DNA of 44,080 nucleotides from DATDYB01 sp036517115 (GTDB lineage: Bacteria > Patescibacteriota > Minisyncoccia > Phycocordibacterales > PALSA-1337): NCBI GenBank assembly GCA_036517115.1, contig DATDYB010000002.1, positions 1-44,080 of the forward strand, read 5' to 3'. The position numbers and the translations under genes were made by a program. The notes under the pieces were generated by a model, which saw only the letters and a list, made by a program, of their open reading frames with translations, was not told the DNA's origin and did no database searches. This document shows positions 37,557 through 44,080 of this stretch, piece after piece; position 1 is the first letter of the stretch; each line of letters opens with the position of its first letter.

Positions 37557-40500
37557 ATGAAAACACTGAATCATATTCACCGAAGAGTCGGCGAGTGTGA
37601 AGAGTTGTGCTTCAACATTGAAGCGCGCTCTCCCCTCACCCCCGACGAACTTTACAAACTCACCAACATCTTCCGGCAAACATTCGAGCCTGAGCTTACC
37701 GGCGAGAAGTCTTTTCTCGCTCGTGACGCCAGTAACTCGATCGTCCTGGAAATCGGCCCTCGGCTTCATGTCGAGACCCCGACCTCATCAAACATCGTGG
37801 AAATCTGCCGCTCTATCGGCCTTGAAAAAGTCGAACGGGTGGAGATTTCGCGCCGTCACGTCCTTTCCGACAAGGAGGACCCGCAGCAGTTTATCAAACA
37901 ACACTGCGACCCTCTGACTCAGATGGTCTATGACAAACCGCTCTCGACCTTCCACTCGGGAAAAGTTCCCGAGCCGGTGGAGACGCTTCCCTTCCTTGAA
38001 CAGGGACTGGAAGCAGGTATCGCGGTGGCAAAAAAGCAGCTTGGATCCAGTATGGACAGCGTCTATCTCGGCCATCACTTCAAGGTGATGCAAGAAATGG
38101 GACGCAGCTACACCACCGCTGAATTCATGGGTGCCAACAACCAGTGCAGCGAGCACTGCGAACATGGGTTCATGAAGTCCAAACCCACGATCGATGGTGT
38201 CGAGATGGATCGCACGTTTTTTCAGGTGGTCAAAGCGCCGCTTGAAGAGATGGGTGTAACGAACAGCCTCATCGCCTTTCACGATAACGGCAGCTGTATT
38301 AGAGGATGGGAGCACACCGCTCTTGTTCCTTGTAATCCAGGACAGCCTTCATCGTTTCAGGAATGCAGGATTGTGTACAACATTATCTGCTCAGCGGAGA
38401 CGCATAATCATCCGTCGATGATCGAGCCTTTTCAGGGCGCACTCACGTGTCTTGGAGGATGGCTTCGAGATATCTTCATGGTGGGGCAAGGGTCATTCGT
38501 GACCTGTGCCTGCGCGGGCTACGCAGTCGGAAATCTCCTTATTAAGGGATACGACATTCCGGGAGAAGACAGAACACTTCCCTATTCCGATGCAATAGCC
38601 AGACCGCTTAAGATTCTGATCGAAGCGAGCAATGCTATGTCACGCTACGGCAACGAGTTCGGCGTACCGCTCACCTACGGGTTTACAGAAACCTTCGGGA
38701 TGGTACTGCCGGACGGCACTCGTCGGGAATTCCTGAAGCCCATCGTCTATGGCGGCGGGCGCGGAAAGATCGACGACCGTCATGTTCACAAACAAAAACT
38801 CGAGCCGGGGATGTTGGTAGTTCGTATCGGCGGTCCCGCCTATGAAGTTGGTTTTGGTGGCGGTTCCGCATCAAGCATGCTTCAAGGCGAGAATGACGCT
38901 CTGCTTGACCTCAAGTCAGTGCAGCGCGGCAACGCTGAAGCAGAAAGCCGGCCTTGTCGGGTTGTCCGTGTCTGTATTGATATGGGCGGTGGAAATATTA
39001 TTGTTTCCAACCAGGACATGGGCGCGGGAGGACTCTTCACCGCAGTCGGCGAATGCGCCGCACCCTTGGGGTGTGAGATCGATATCGCCCTGGTCACTAT
39101 GGGCGATAAAAGCATGGGAGCTTTATCTCTGAGCTCATCCGAGTTTCAGGAAAGCCTCATTATCATCATCCAAGCGAAGGACCGTTCTTTGCTGGAGACT
39201 ATCTGCCTTCGCGAGCGGTGTCCGTGCGATGTGCTCGGCGTCATCCGTGACGACGGGCGGTTCATCATCCGCGATTCAAGAGACGGGACCACTCCGGTGG
39301 ATCTGCCGCTTGAAAAGCTACTGCATGGCCTTCCTCAAAAAACGTTCACATCGGTGCGTCTTCCGAAGCATCTCGAACCGTTTGAGATTCCGGACGAAGC
39401 ATCACTACCTTCACTTATCGAGCGAGTCTTCAAGATTCCAAGCGTAGGGTCCAAAGGTTATTTGGTGCATAAGGCAGACAGAAGCGTCGGTGGCTTGGTG
39501 GTGCGGCAGCAATGCTGTGGACCACTGCAGCTTCCGGTTGCGGATGTTTCGGTGTCAGCTACGGGATTTTTCGGTATTACCGGCGACGCAGGCTCCCTTG
39601 GAGTAGCGTCAAAAGCAACGCTCATTGATCCCAAAGCCGCCGGTCGAATGGCCGCCGCAGAAGCCCTCACTAACCTCATGTGGGTACGTGTCACCTCGCT
39701 TCGAGACGTCAAAGTCCGACTCAATGAAATGTGGCCGGCAAAGCTTCCTGGTGAAGGCGCCGATATGTATGACGCGGTAGCGGCGACGTCGGATTTCCTT
39801 CGCGGAGTCGGCATTGACGGAGGCAAAGACAGCCTCTCGATGGCGGCGGAAGTGGAAGGTGAGCTCATAAAGTCGCCCGGCACTCTCGTCGTTAAAGCCT
39901 ACGCTCCGGTTCCCAATATCTGGAGAGTTATTACACCCGATCTCAAGAAACCCGGAGAAAGCTCTTTAGGGTTCATTGATCTCGGTCTTGGTAAGGATCG
40001 CCTTGGCGGTTCTGCTATCGCACAGTCCTTCGGCAAGCTCGGCAACGAGTGTCCCGATGTCGATCCGCAGATGGTGAAAAACTTGTTCAAAGCCGTTCAG
40101 GAAATGATCGATGAGAAGTTGATTCTCGCTGGTCATGATCGGAGCGACGGTGGACTTATCACCACGCTCGTGGAGATGGCGCTGTCGGGAAATTGCGGCA
40201 TCGAGGTGATGCTGCCGCCCGACAACGACATCAACCGCTTTCTCTTTAATGAAGAAGTTGGTGCAGTCATCGAATACCTGCCGCAGCACGCGGCACGTAT
40301 TATTTCCATTCTTGGAAAATATTCAATCGAACTCATCCCAATCGGTTTGACGCTTCAGAACCTCCACGTCGTGGTGTCCACAGATGGAGTAAATATTCTC
40401 AATCTTTCCAATTTGCTCTTACGAGGGTGGTGGGAAGAGACGAGCTACCAACTCGAGTGCCTGCAAGGTAACCCTGTTACCGCAGCGCATGAATCTAACT

Positions 40501-41378
40501 GCCGGTTCACGCAATCAGTGCCTCGGTACTTCACTTCCTTTGTTCCGGAGAAAACGGATCAGGCGCTCGTCACCTCACTCACGCGGCCCAAAGTGGCAGT
40601 GATTCGAACGGTGGGAAGCAACAGTGACAAGGAGATGATTGCTTCACTCCATCTTGCGGGTTTCGACCCTCTTGATGTTGCGATGAGTGATCTCCTGGAT
40701 CGCACGATCTCACTCGAGGGTTTCAATGGTATCGTCTTTGTAGGAGGATTCTCTCATGGAGATGTTATTGAAAGTGCGGTGGGCTGGGCAGCAACCATTA
40801 AAATGACTCATGTGTGGGAAGAAATTCTTCGCTTTAGGGCGCGGAACGACACCTTCATCTTGGGGGTATGCAATGGAGCGCAATTGGTAACACTTCTGGG
40901 GTTAGTACCCTTCGAGGGAACGCCTGAACGTGAACAGCCACGACTCATACACAACCCTTCGCGGAAGTTTGAGTCACGCTGGTCGATGGTGCATATCATG
41001 GGCGGGTCTGTCTTTTTCAAAGGCATGGAAGGCTCGCGCTTGGGCATCTGGTCTTCGCATGGAGAAGGACAGTTCTACTTCCCACGCAAAGATATGTTTG
41101 AGCGGGTGCTCGAAATGGGACTTGCTTCGGTGCTCTACTGCAACCATCTGGGTGTTCCTACGGAAGAATATCCATTCTGTCCAAACGGATCGCCCTTCGG
41201 TATCGCAGCCCTGTCATCGGAAGATGGCCGGTGTTTGGCGATCATGCCCCACCCCGAGCGATCTGCGGCCGGCCTATGGCAATGGCCGTGGTATCCGGAA
41301 GGATGGGATAGTCTCAACGCTTCCCCTTGGCTTCGAATGTTTCAAAACGCTCGAGCCTGGTGCATGGAAGCAGTGTAA
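37557..41378 (+). CDS. purL: Phosphoribosylformylglycinamidine synthase, single-chain (PurL with glutaminase domain)
   Basis: A 1273-aa enzyme converting FGAR, glutamine and ATP to FGAM in purine synthesis. It is the long form (as in E. coli), with N-terminal PurS-like part, synthetase with NNQCSEHCEHGFMKSKP (residues ~200-215), CSAETHNHPSMIEPFQGA and QDMGAGGL, and a C-terminal glutamine amidotransferase: ILGVCNGAQL (nucleophile Cys near residue 1104) and the His/Glu of IMPHPERSA near 1232. No Shine-Dalgarno is visible; the ATG is 39 nt after the -10. The gene appears GC-richer than the island to its left. A complete long PurL is unusual for a CPR genome, where purine synthesis is mostly missing. 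Confidence 0.96.
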   Translation: MKTLNHIHRRVGECEELCFNIEARSPLTPDELYKLTNIFRQTFEPELTGEKSFLARDASNSIVLEIGPRLHVETPTSSNIVEICRSIGLEKVERVEISRRHVLSDKEDPQQFIKQHCDPLTQMVYDKPLSTFHSGKVPEPVETLPFLEQGLEAGIAVAKKQLGSSMDSVYLGHHFKVMQEMGRSYTTAEFMGANNQCSEHCEHGFMKSKPTIDGVEMDRTFFQVVKAPLEEMGVTNSLIAFHDNGSCIRGWEHTALVPCNPGQPSSFQECRIVYNIICSAETHNHPSMIEPFQGALTCLGGWLRDIFMVGQGSFVTCACAGYAVGNLLIKGYDIPGEDRTLPYSDAIARPLKILIEASNAMSRYGNEFGVPLTYGFTETFGMVLPDGTRREFLKPIVYGGGRGKIDDRHVHKQKLEPGMLVVRIGGPAYEVGFGGGSASSMLQGENDALLDLKSVQRGNAEAESRPCRVVRVCIDMGGGNIIVSNQDMGAGGLFTAVGECAAPLGCEIDIALVTMGDKSMGALSLSSSEFQESLIIIIQAKDRSLLETICLRERCPCDVLGVIRDDGRFIIRDSRDGTTPVDLPLEKLLHGLPQKTFTSVRLPKHLEPFEIPDEASLPSLIERVFKIPSVGSKGYLVHKADRSVGGLVVRQQCCGPLQLPVADVSVSATGFFGITGDAGSLGVASKATLIDPKAAGRMAAAEALTNLMWVRVTSLRDVKVRLNEMWPAKLPGEGADMYDAVAATSDFLRGVGIDGGKDSLSMAAEVEGELIKSPGTLVVKAYAPVPNIWRVITPDLKKPGESSLGFIDLGLGKDRLGGSAIAQSFGKLGNECPDVDPQMVKNLFKAVQEMIDEKLILAGHDRSDGGLITTLVEMALSGNCGIEVMLPPDNDINRFLFNEEVGAVIEYLPQHAARIISILGKYSIELIPIGLTLQNLHVVVSTDGVNILNLSNLLLRGWWEETSYQLECLQGNPVTAAHESNCRFTQSVPRYFTSFVPEKTDQALVTSLTRPKVAVIRTVGSNSDKEMIASLHLAGFDPLDVAMSDLLDRTISLEGFNGIVFVGGFSHGDVIESAVGWAATIKMTHVWEEILRFRARNDTFILGVCNGAQLVTLLGLVPFEGTPEREQPRLIHNPSRKFESRWSMVHIMGGSVFFKGMEGSRLGIWSSHGEGQFYFPRKDMFERVLEMGLASVLYCNHLGVPTEEYPFCPNGSPFGIAALSSEDGRCLAIMPHPERSAAGLWQWPWYPEGWDSLNASPWLRMFQNARAWCMEAV

Positions 41379-41384
41379 CATCAC

Positions 41385-41418
41385 GCCGGCTGAAATATTC
41401 AGCCGGCTTTTATTTTTT
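41385..41418 (+). terminator. Rho-independent terminator after purL
   Basis: Perfect 10-bp stem gccggctgaa / ttcagccggc with a 3-nt loop and a T-rich tail. Confidence 0.92.
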
Positions 41419-41419
41419 T

Positions 41420-41454
41420 AGTTGCTAGTTTCCAGTTGCTAGTAACTAGCAACT
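41420..41454. repeat. AGTTGCTAGT-family intergenic repeat, copy 2
   Basis: agttgctagt (41420-41429), tttcc, agttgctagt (41434-41443), then actagcaact (41445-41454): two direct copies and one inverted copy. Same family as 1174-1234. Confidence 0.75.
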
Positions 41455-41469
41455 ACGCGACTTACTCAC

Positions 41470-41499
41470 TTGCCTTTTCTTCCCTCTGTGCGCTAGGAT
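41470..41499 (+). promoter_or_regulatory. Candidate promoter of purB
   Basis: TTGCCT, 18-nt spacer, TAGGAT, 37 nt before the purB ATG. It lies after a terminator, so purB needs its own promoter. Confidence 0.4.
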
Positions 41500-41536
41500 G
41501 CCCTCTAGAACTGAACATTTAACAGAAAGGTAATCT

Positions 41537-43027
41537 ATGCACGAACGGTATGAAAGTCAGAGGATCAAAGCAATTTTTTCCACGGAAAATAAACTGAATC
41601 TGTGGCAGAAAGTTGAGATTGTGGTGGTGGAAGCCCGCGAAGTCCTGGGCTCGGTGAGTCGCGGTATTGCGGAGCGGATGCGAAGTATCCTCACCAGCAT
41701 TCCAATCGACATTGCCTGGTGGAAGGCCGAAGATAAAAAAATCAAGCATGATCTCAATGCTTTCGTTAACGAGCGGGTACAGCATCTTCCGCCGAATCTC
41801 GCGCGTCATTTCCATGAGGATATGACGTCATATGACACGGAGGAGTCGGCGTTTATCAAGCTTCTCGAAGCGTCAGTGCGTGAAGTTGAGGGAGGGCTGG
41901 TGTCTATCAAAATCGCTCTTGGAACTTTGGCCCGGCGACATAGATACACACTGATGCTCGGAACCACCCATGGCCAATGGGCGGAGCTTCAATCCTTCGG
42001 CAAACGAGTGCTCACCTGGTGCCAGGAACTTGAGGTTGCATGCGAAATGTTTGAGAGTGCGAAAGATAATCTTCGTGTATCTCGGTTGGCTGGAGCAATC
42101 GGTAATTACACCGGTATAACGCCAGCGCTTGAGCGTGAGGCGCTCAATATTTTGGGATTCCAGCCTTTCTATGGCTCGACCCAGATTATGCCTCGCGTGC
42201 TCTACGTGCCGCTCGCTACGGCGCTCTGCAGTATCGTGTCGGTGCTCGACAAGATCGCTGGGGATATCCGGCTTGGAGCACGAAGCGGCAATCCGATCTG
42301 CCAGGAACCGTTTGCCAAACAGCAAACAGGTTCCTCGGCAATGCCGCAGAAAAGGAATCCGATCACTTGCGAGCAGATGGCAGGTATGGCCCGTATGGCG
42401 AGAGGCTATCTCTCCATGATTGTCGAGAATATCAAAACTTGGGAGGAACGAGCAATCGAACAGTCCTGTGTGGAACGGGTGGCATGGCCGGACTTGTTCC
42501 ATGTCACCTTGAACGCCCTGTCTAAAATGACGAACGTCATTGAAGGTTTGCGTGTGTACCCCGACAACATGCTTCGACAGGTTATGGATTCAAAAGGTAC
42601 CTATGCCGCCGCGCTTGCCAAAGACTTCCTTCGCGAGCATGGTGAGGCGGTGGGGCTTTCTACCGACGATGCGTATCGTATCATCCAGTTGGCGGCGTTT
42701 AACGCCTTCAAACCGGATCCGTGGTCGAATCAAATGCGCGAGACGGTCCAAACTGACTTCAGTGCGGCTGATGCACTAATGTTCTCTACCATCCCAAAGT
42801 ATGATTCCGTCTACAGTAACAATATCCGTGAGATCATTTTTTGTTCTCAACTGGAGGTATCCCCTGACCTCGCTGCTTCGAAGCTGGATGTTGCTCGGTG
42901 GAATGAAAGTCTTAGCAGGATTTTCGCCGGTAATCTCGAGACTACAAAAAAGTGGAGAGAATTATTTCTTCCCTCCCGTATCTTAAAGAACGAGCACGTG
43001 CTCTTCAAAGAAATCTTGGGTGAGTAA
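41537..43027 (+). CDS. purB: Adenylosuccinate lyase
   Basis: A 496-aa fumarase/aspartase-superfamily lyase; PurB releases fumarate from SAICAR and from adenylosuccinate in purine synthesis. Signatures: TTHGQWAELQSFGKR (catalytic His, residues ~147-160) and the superfamily loop GSSAMPQKRNPITCEQ (residues ~262-277), which carries the catalytic Ser. The Lys/Asn of the loop are intact. Good ribosome site (gaaagg) 10 nt before the ATG. It is separated from purL by a terminator and a repeat but in the same direction, so the two form a purine pair with the PurN-like gene elsewhere in the window. Argininosuccinate lyase is less likely because the loop and TTHGQ motif fit PurB. Confidence 0.92.
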   Translation: MHERYESQRIKAIFSTENKLNLWQKVEIVVVEAREVLGSVSRGIAERMRSILTSIPIDIAWWKAEDKKIKHDLNAFVNERVQHLPPNLARHFHEDMTSYDTEESAFIKLLEASVREVEGGLVSIKIALGTLARRHRYTLMLGTTHGQWAELQSFGKRVLTWCQELEVACEMFESAKDNLRVSRLAGAIGNYTGITPALEREALNILGFQPFYGSTQIMPRVLYVPLATALCSIVSVLDKIAGDIRLGARSGNPICQEPFAKQQTGSSAMPQKRNPITCEQMAGMARMARGYLSMIVENIKTWEERAIEQSCVERVAWPDLFHVTLNALSKMTNVIEGLRVYPDNMLRQVMDSKGTYAAALAKDFLREHGEAVGLSTDDAYRIIQLAAFNAFKPDPWSNQMRETVQTDFSAADALMFSTIPKYDSVYSNNIREIIFCSQLEVSPDLAASKLDVARWNESLSRIFAGNLETTKKWRELFLPSRILKNEHVLFKEILGE

Positions 43028-43040
43028 TTCCCCAAACGCA

Positions 43041-43073
43041 AACACCGCAATCCTTTCGGATCGCGGTGTTTTT
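43041..43073 (+). terminator. Rho-independent terminator after purB
   Basis: Stem acaccgcaatcc / ggatcgcggtgt (one mismatch) with a tttc loop and five T. Confidence 0.88.
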
Positions 43074-43097
43074 GATTTTCGTTGCTGCGAAAATCAT

Positions 43098-43137
43098 GTC
43101 GAAAGATTTTTACAGCCAGGCTGTATAAAATTTTCGA
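43098..43137. repeat. Imperfect inverted repeat between purB and the lysozyme-like gene
   Basis: Arms gtcgaaa...acagcc and ggctgt...tttcgac around a single-base loop, ~20 bp with a few mismatches. It can serve the convergent minus-strand gene as a terminator, although no clear T-run follows. Confidence 0.5.
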
Positions 43138-43161
43138 CTTATTGAGATTTTGAGTAATAGT

Positions 43162-43599
43162 TTACTTTTTAGCTAGTTCCCCACCGAGCTTGTTCCAGCA
43201 TTTTGAGGATGATACCCAAGGGGCACTACCTGACTTGCCGTAGAGAAGCTTGGCATACTCCAAGTTACCCTCGAGCGTGTAGATGTCGATCCAGAGTTTC
43301 TTTGACTGCTCAAGGTGATACCATTCGTTGATTTGCATCACGCCGACATCGCTAGAGTTAACTCGGCCTCGGATAATTTTTCCTGCTTTATCGAGGTGTT
43401 TGAATGTTGATTCGCATCCTGCAATGTGAGCAAGCTGAGGAGTATTCTTAAAATACTCACGCACATAGCTCTCGAGAGTATGAGGTTGGTTGACCGTCTG
43501 TTCAGTTTTCACCTCTTTAGAAGTAATAGTTTCAGCTGGTTGTCCCTTAGTCGTGACTGCATTGATCATAAGGGCCAGGCTTGTTGCTAGTTCGATCAT
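43162..43599 (-). CDS. Lysozyme-like (SLT/transglycosylase-fold) secreted protein
   Basis: A 145-aa protein. The first ~17 residues (MIELATSLALMINAVTT) look like a short signal or anchor. After a Thr/Gln-rich linker comes a lysozyme-like domain: LAHIAGCESTFKHLDKAG with the catalytic Glu in CES, then RGRVNSSDVGVMQINEWYH (the GVMQIN motif), and a C-terminal WVSSSKCW, whose Cys may pair with that of CES. This small SLT-like type is common in Parcubacteria. It probably remodels peptidoglycan. No clear Shine-Dalgarno precedes the ATG, so the start is uncertain. Confidence 0.82.
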   Translation of the reverse strand: MIELATSLALMINAVTTKGQPAETITSKEVKTEQTVNQPHTLESYVREYFKNTPQLAHIAGCESTFKHLDKAGKIIRGRVNSSDVGVMQINEWYHLEQSKKLWIDIYTLEGNLEYAKLLYGKSGSAPWVSSSKCWNKLGGELAKK

Positions 43600-43865
43600 A
43601 TATTTATGGTGTATATTTTCTATTTGATTCGACTGGATTGGGTAATCGTAACGTTCGTTATCCTTTTGTTAATCAAAAAGAAAAAGAGCTTGTATTGGTA
43701 TTAAACCGTGCAAACTCTTTATGGGTATAATGATAGCATATTTGAAACCCAATGTCAAGGAATTCCTAACCCCCAAAACCCTACGAAACCCTTGTAAAAT
43801 ATGGCTATTTCTCCACACAATACTCCTTAAAATTTGGCAAAAACTCACTTCGCATGGTCAAATTT
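43600..43865. other. Gene-free A/T-rich stretch
   Basis: No ORF of note. On the minus strand there are promoter-like hexamers (for example tatacc near 43727 with upstream A/T tracts) that could serve the lysozyme-like gene, but none is convincing. Confidence 0.4.
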
Positions 43866-43928
43866 GATGCGGTACGCAATGCCCCACTTAGAGGCCTTGC
43901 CTCTAAGTGGGGCATTGCGTACCGCATC
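43866..43928. repeat. CCCCACTTRGAGGC palindrome, copy 2 (next to transposase)
   Basis: Perfect 30-bp stem 43866-43895 with 43899-43928 and a ctt loop. The core ccccacttagaggc matches the palindrome at 37423-37461. It lies 22 nt past the stop of the transposase. Confidence 0.8.
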
Positions 43929-43950
43929 TCTGAATAATCACGTTTAATAA

Positions 43951-44080
43951 TCAATAGCTTCGCATCACTTCAGTTAATAGTTGTATTGGCGCGCGCAGGG
44001 AAATTCCCATGTGCAGCCGTTCGTTGTTGTAATACTTGAGGTATTTCTTGAGTGCTCGGTTCAGTGTTCTCACTGTTCTT
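43951..44080 (-). CDS. IS481/IS3-type transposase, C-terminal end (partial)
   Basis: Only the last ~42 codons lie in the window; the gene begins beyond its right edge. On the minus strand the frame reads RTLNRALKKYLKYYNNERLH followed by MGISLRAPIQLLTEVMRSY and a stop at 43951. The YYNNERLHMG-L-P pattern is the typical end of the rve integrase-core domain of IS481-family and related transposases. The adjoining 30-bp palindrome may be part of the element's end or a separate repeat. Confidence 0.8.
   Translation of the reverse strand, partial: RTVRTLNRALKKYLKYYNNERLHMGISLRAPIQLLTEVMRSY

Noticed and set aside
1..44080. Recoded TGA (code 25)
   Set aside because: Several genes end in TGA (for example the acetyltransferase at 1123 and the 104-aa gene at 3356) with terminators directly after.

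Overview
The window looks like a chromosomal piece of a Candidate Phyla Radiation (Patescibacteria, Parcubacteria-like) bacterium. The evidence is a compact gene set, short RNA polymerase subunits (RpoB 1062 aa, RpoC 1223 aa), several small protein families that I recognise from Parcubacteria contigs (coiled-coil LTDQDIQ protein, SLT-like lysozyme, deoxyribosyltransferase-like protein, M23 peptidase with coiled coil), and TGA used as an ordinary stop, so not the recoded Gracilibacteria/Absconditabacteria. The assignment is inference from gene content; there is no rRNA in the window. I saw no tRNA, rRNA or CRISPR array.

Layout. 1-3360: a small Cys-containing protein, a GNAT acetyltransferase, trmD, a CapA-type metallophosphatase and a small unknown. 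3360-13930: the core information-processing block, with a strong promoter and structured leader followed by rpoB, rpoC, dnaG and rpoD. 13930-18240: a frameshifted coiled-coil gene, two small unknowns on the minus strand, and a UvrD-like helicase fused to a PD-(D/E)XK nuclease. 18240-24290: a deoxyribosyltransferase-like protein, a membrane-anchored protein, gltX, an M23 peptidase, a small membrane protein, a Xer recombinase and an HNH nuclease. 24290-27850: a histidine phosphatase, a PurN-like formyltransferase, a YgjP-type metallopeptidase and unknowns.

27850-37370 is the accessory region, more A/T-rich in its middle. It holds a DUF559 nuclease with a winged-helix regulator, two ~90% identical VOC (glyoxalase-like) genes flanking a RelE-like toxin/HTH-Panacea antitoxin pair, a tight operon of EcoRI-type adenine methyltransferase + DUF262-HNH nuclease + DUF2806 protein, a ~440-nt highly structured candidate RNA divergent from that operon, a PIF1-type helicase and a TfoX-N protein. 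37400-44080: a full-length purL and a purB bracketed by related long palindromes, an SLT-like lysozyme, and the 3' end of an IS481-like transposase running off the window.

The most interesting signals are (1) the structured RNA at 34789-35225, whose first stem is 26 bp with four G.U wobbles and no mismatch, which fixes the transcribed strand; (2) the methyltransferase/DUF262-HNH/DUF2806 operon beside it; (3) a recurrent promoter type, extended -10 (TGN-TANNNT) placed 6-7 nt before the ATG, which predicts leaderless mRNAs for at least seven genes; (4) several families of long intergenic palindromes.
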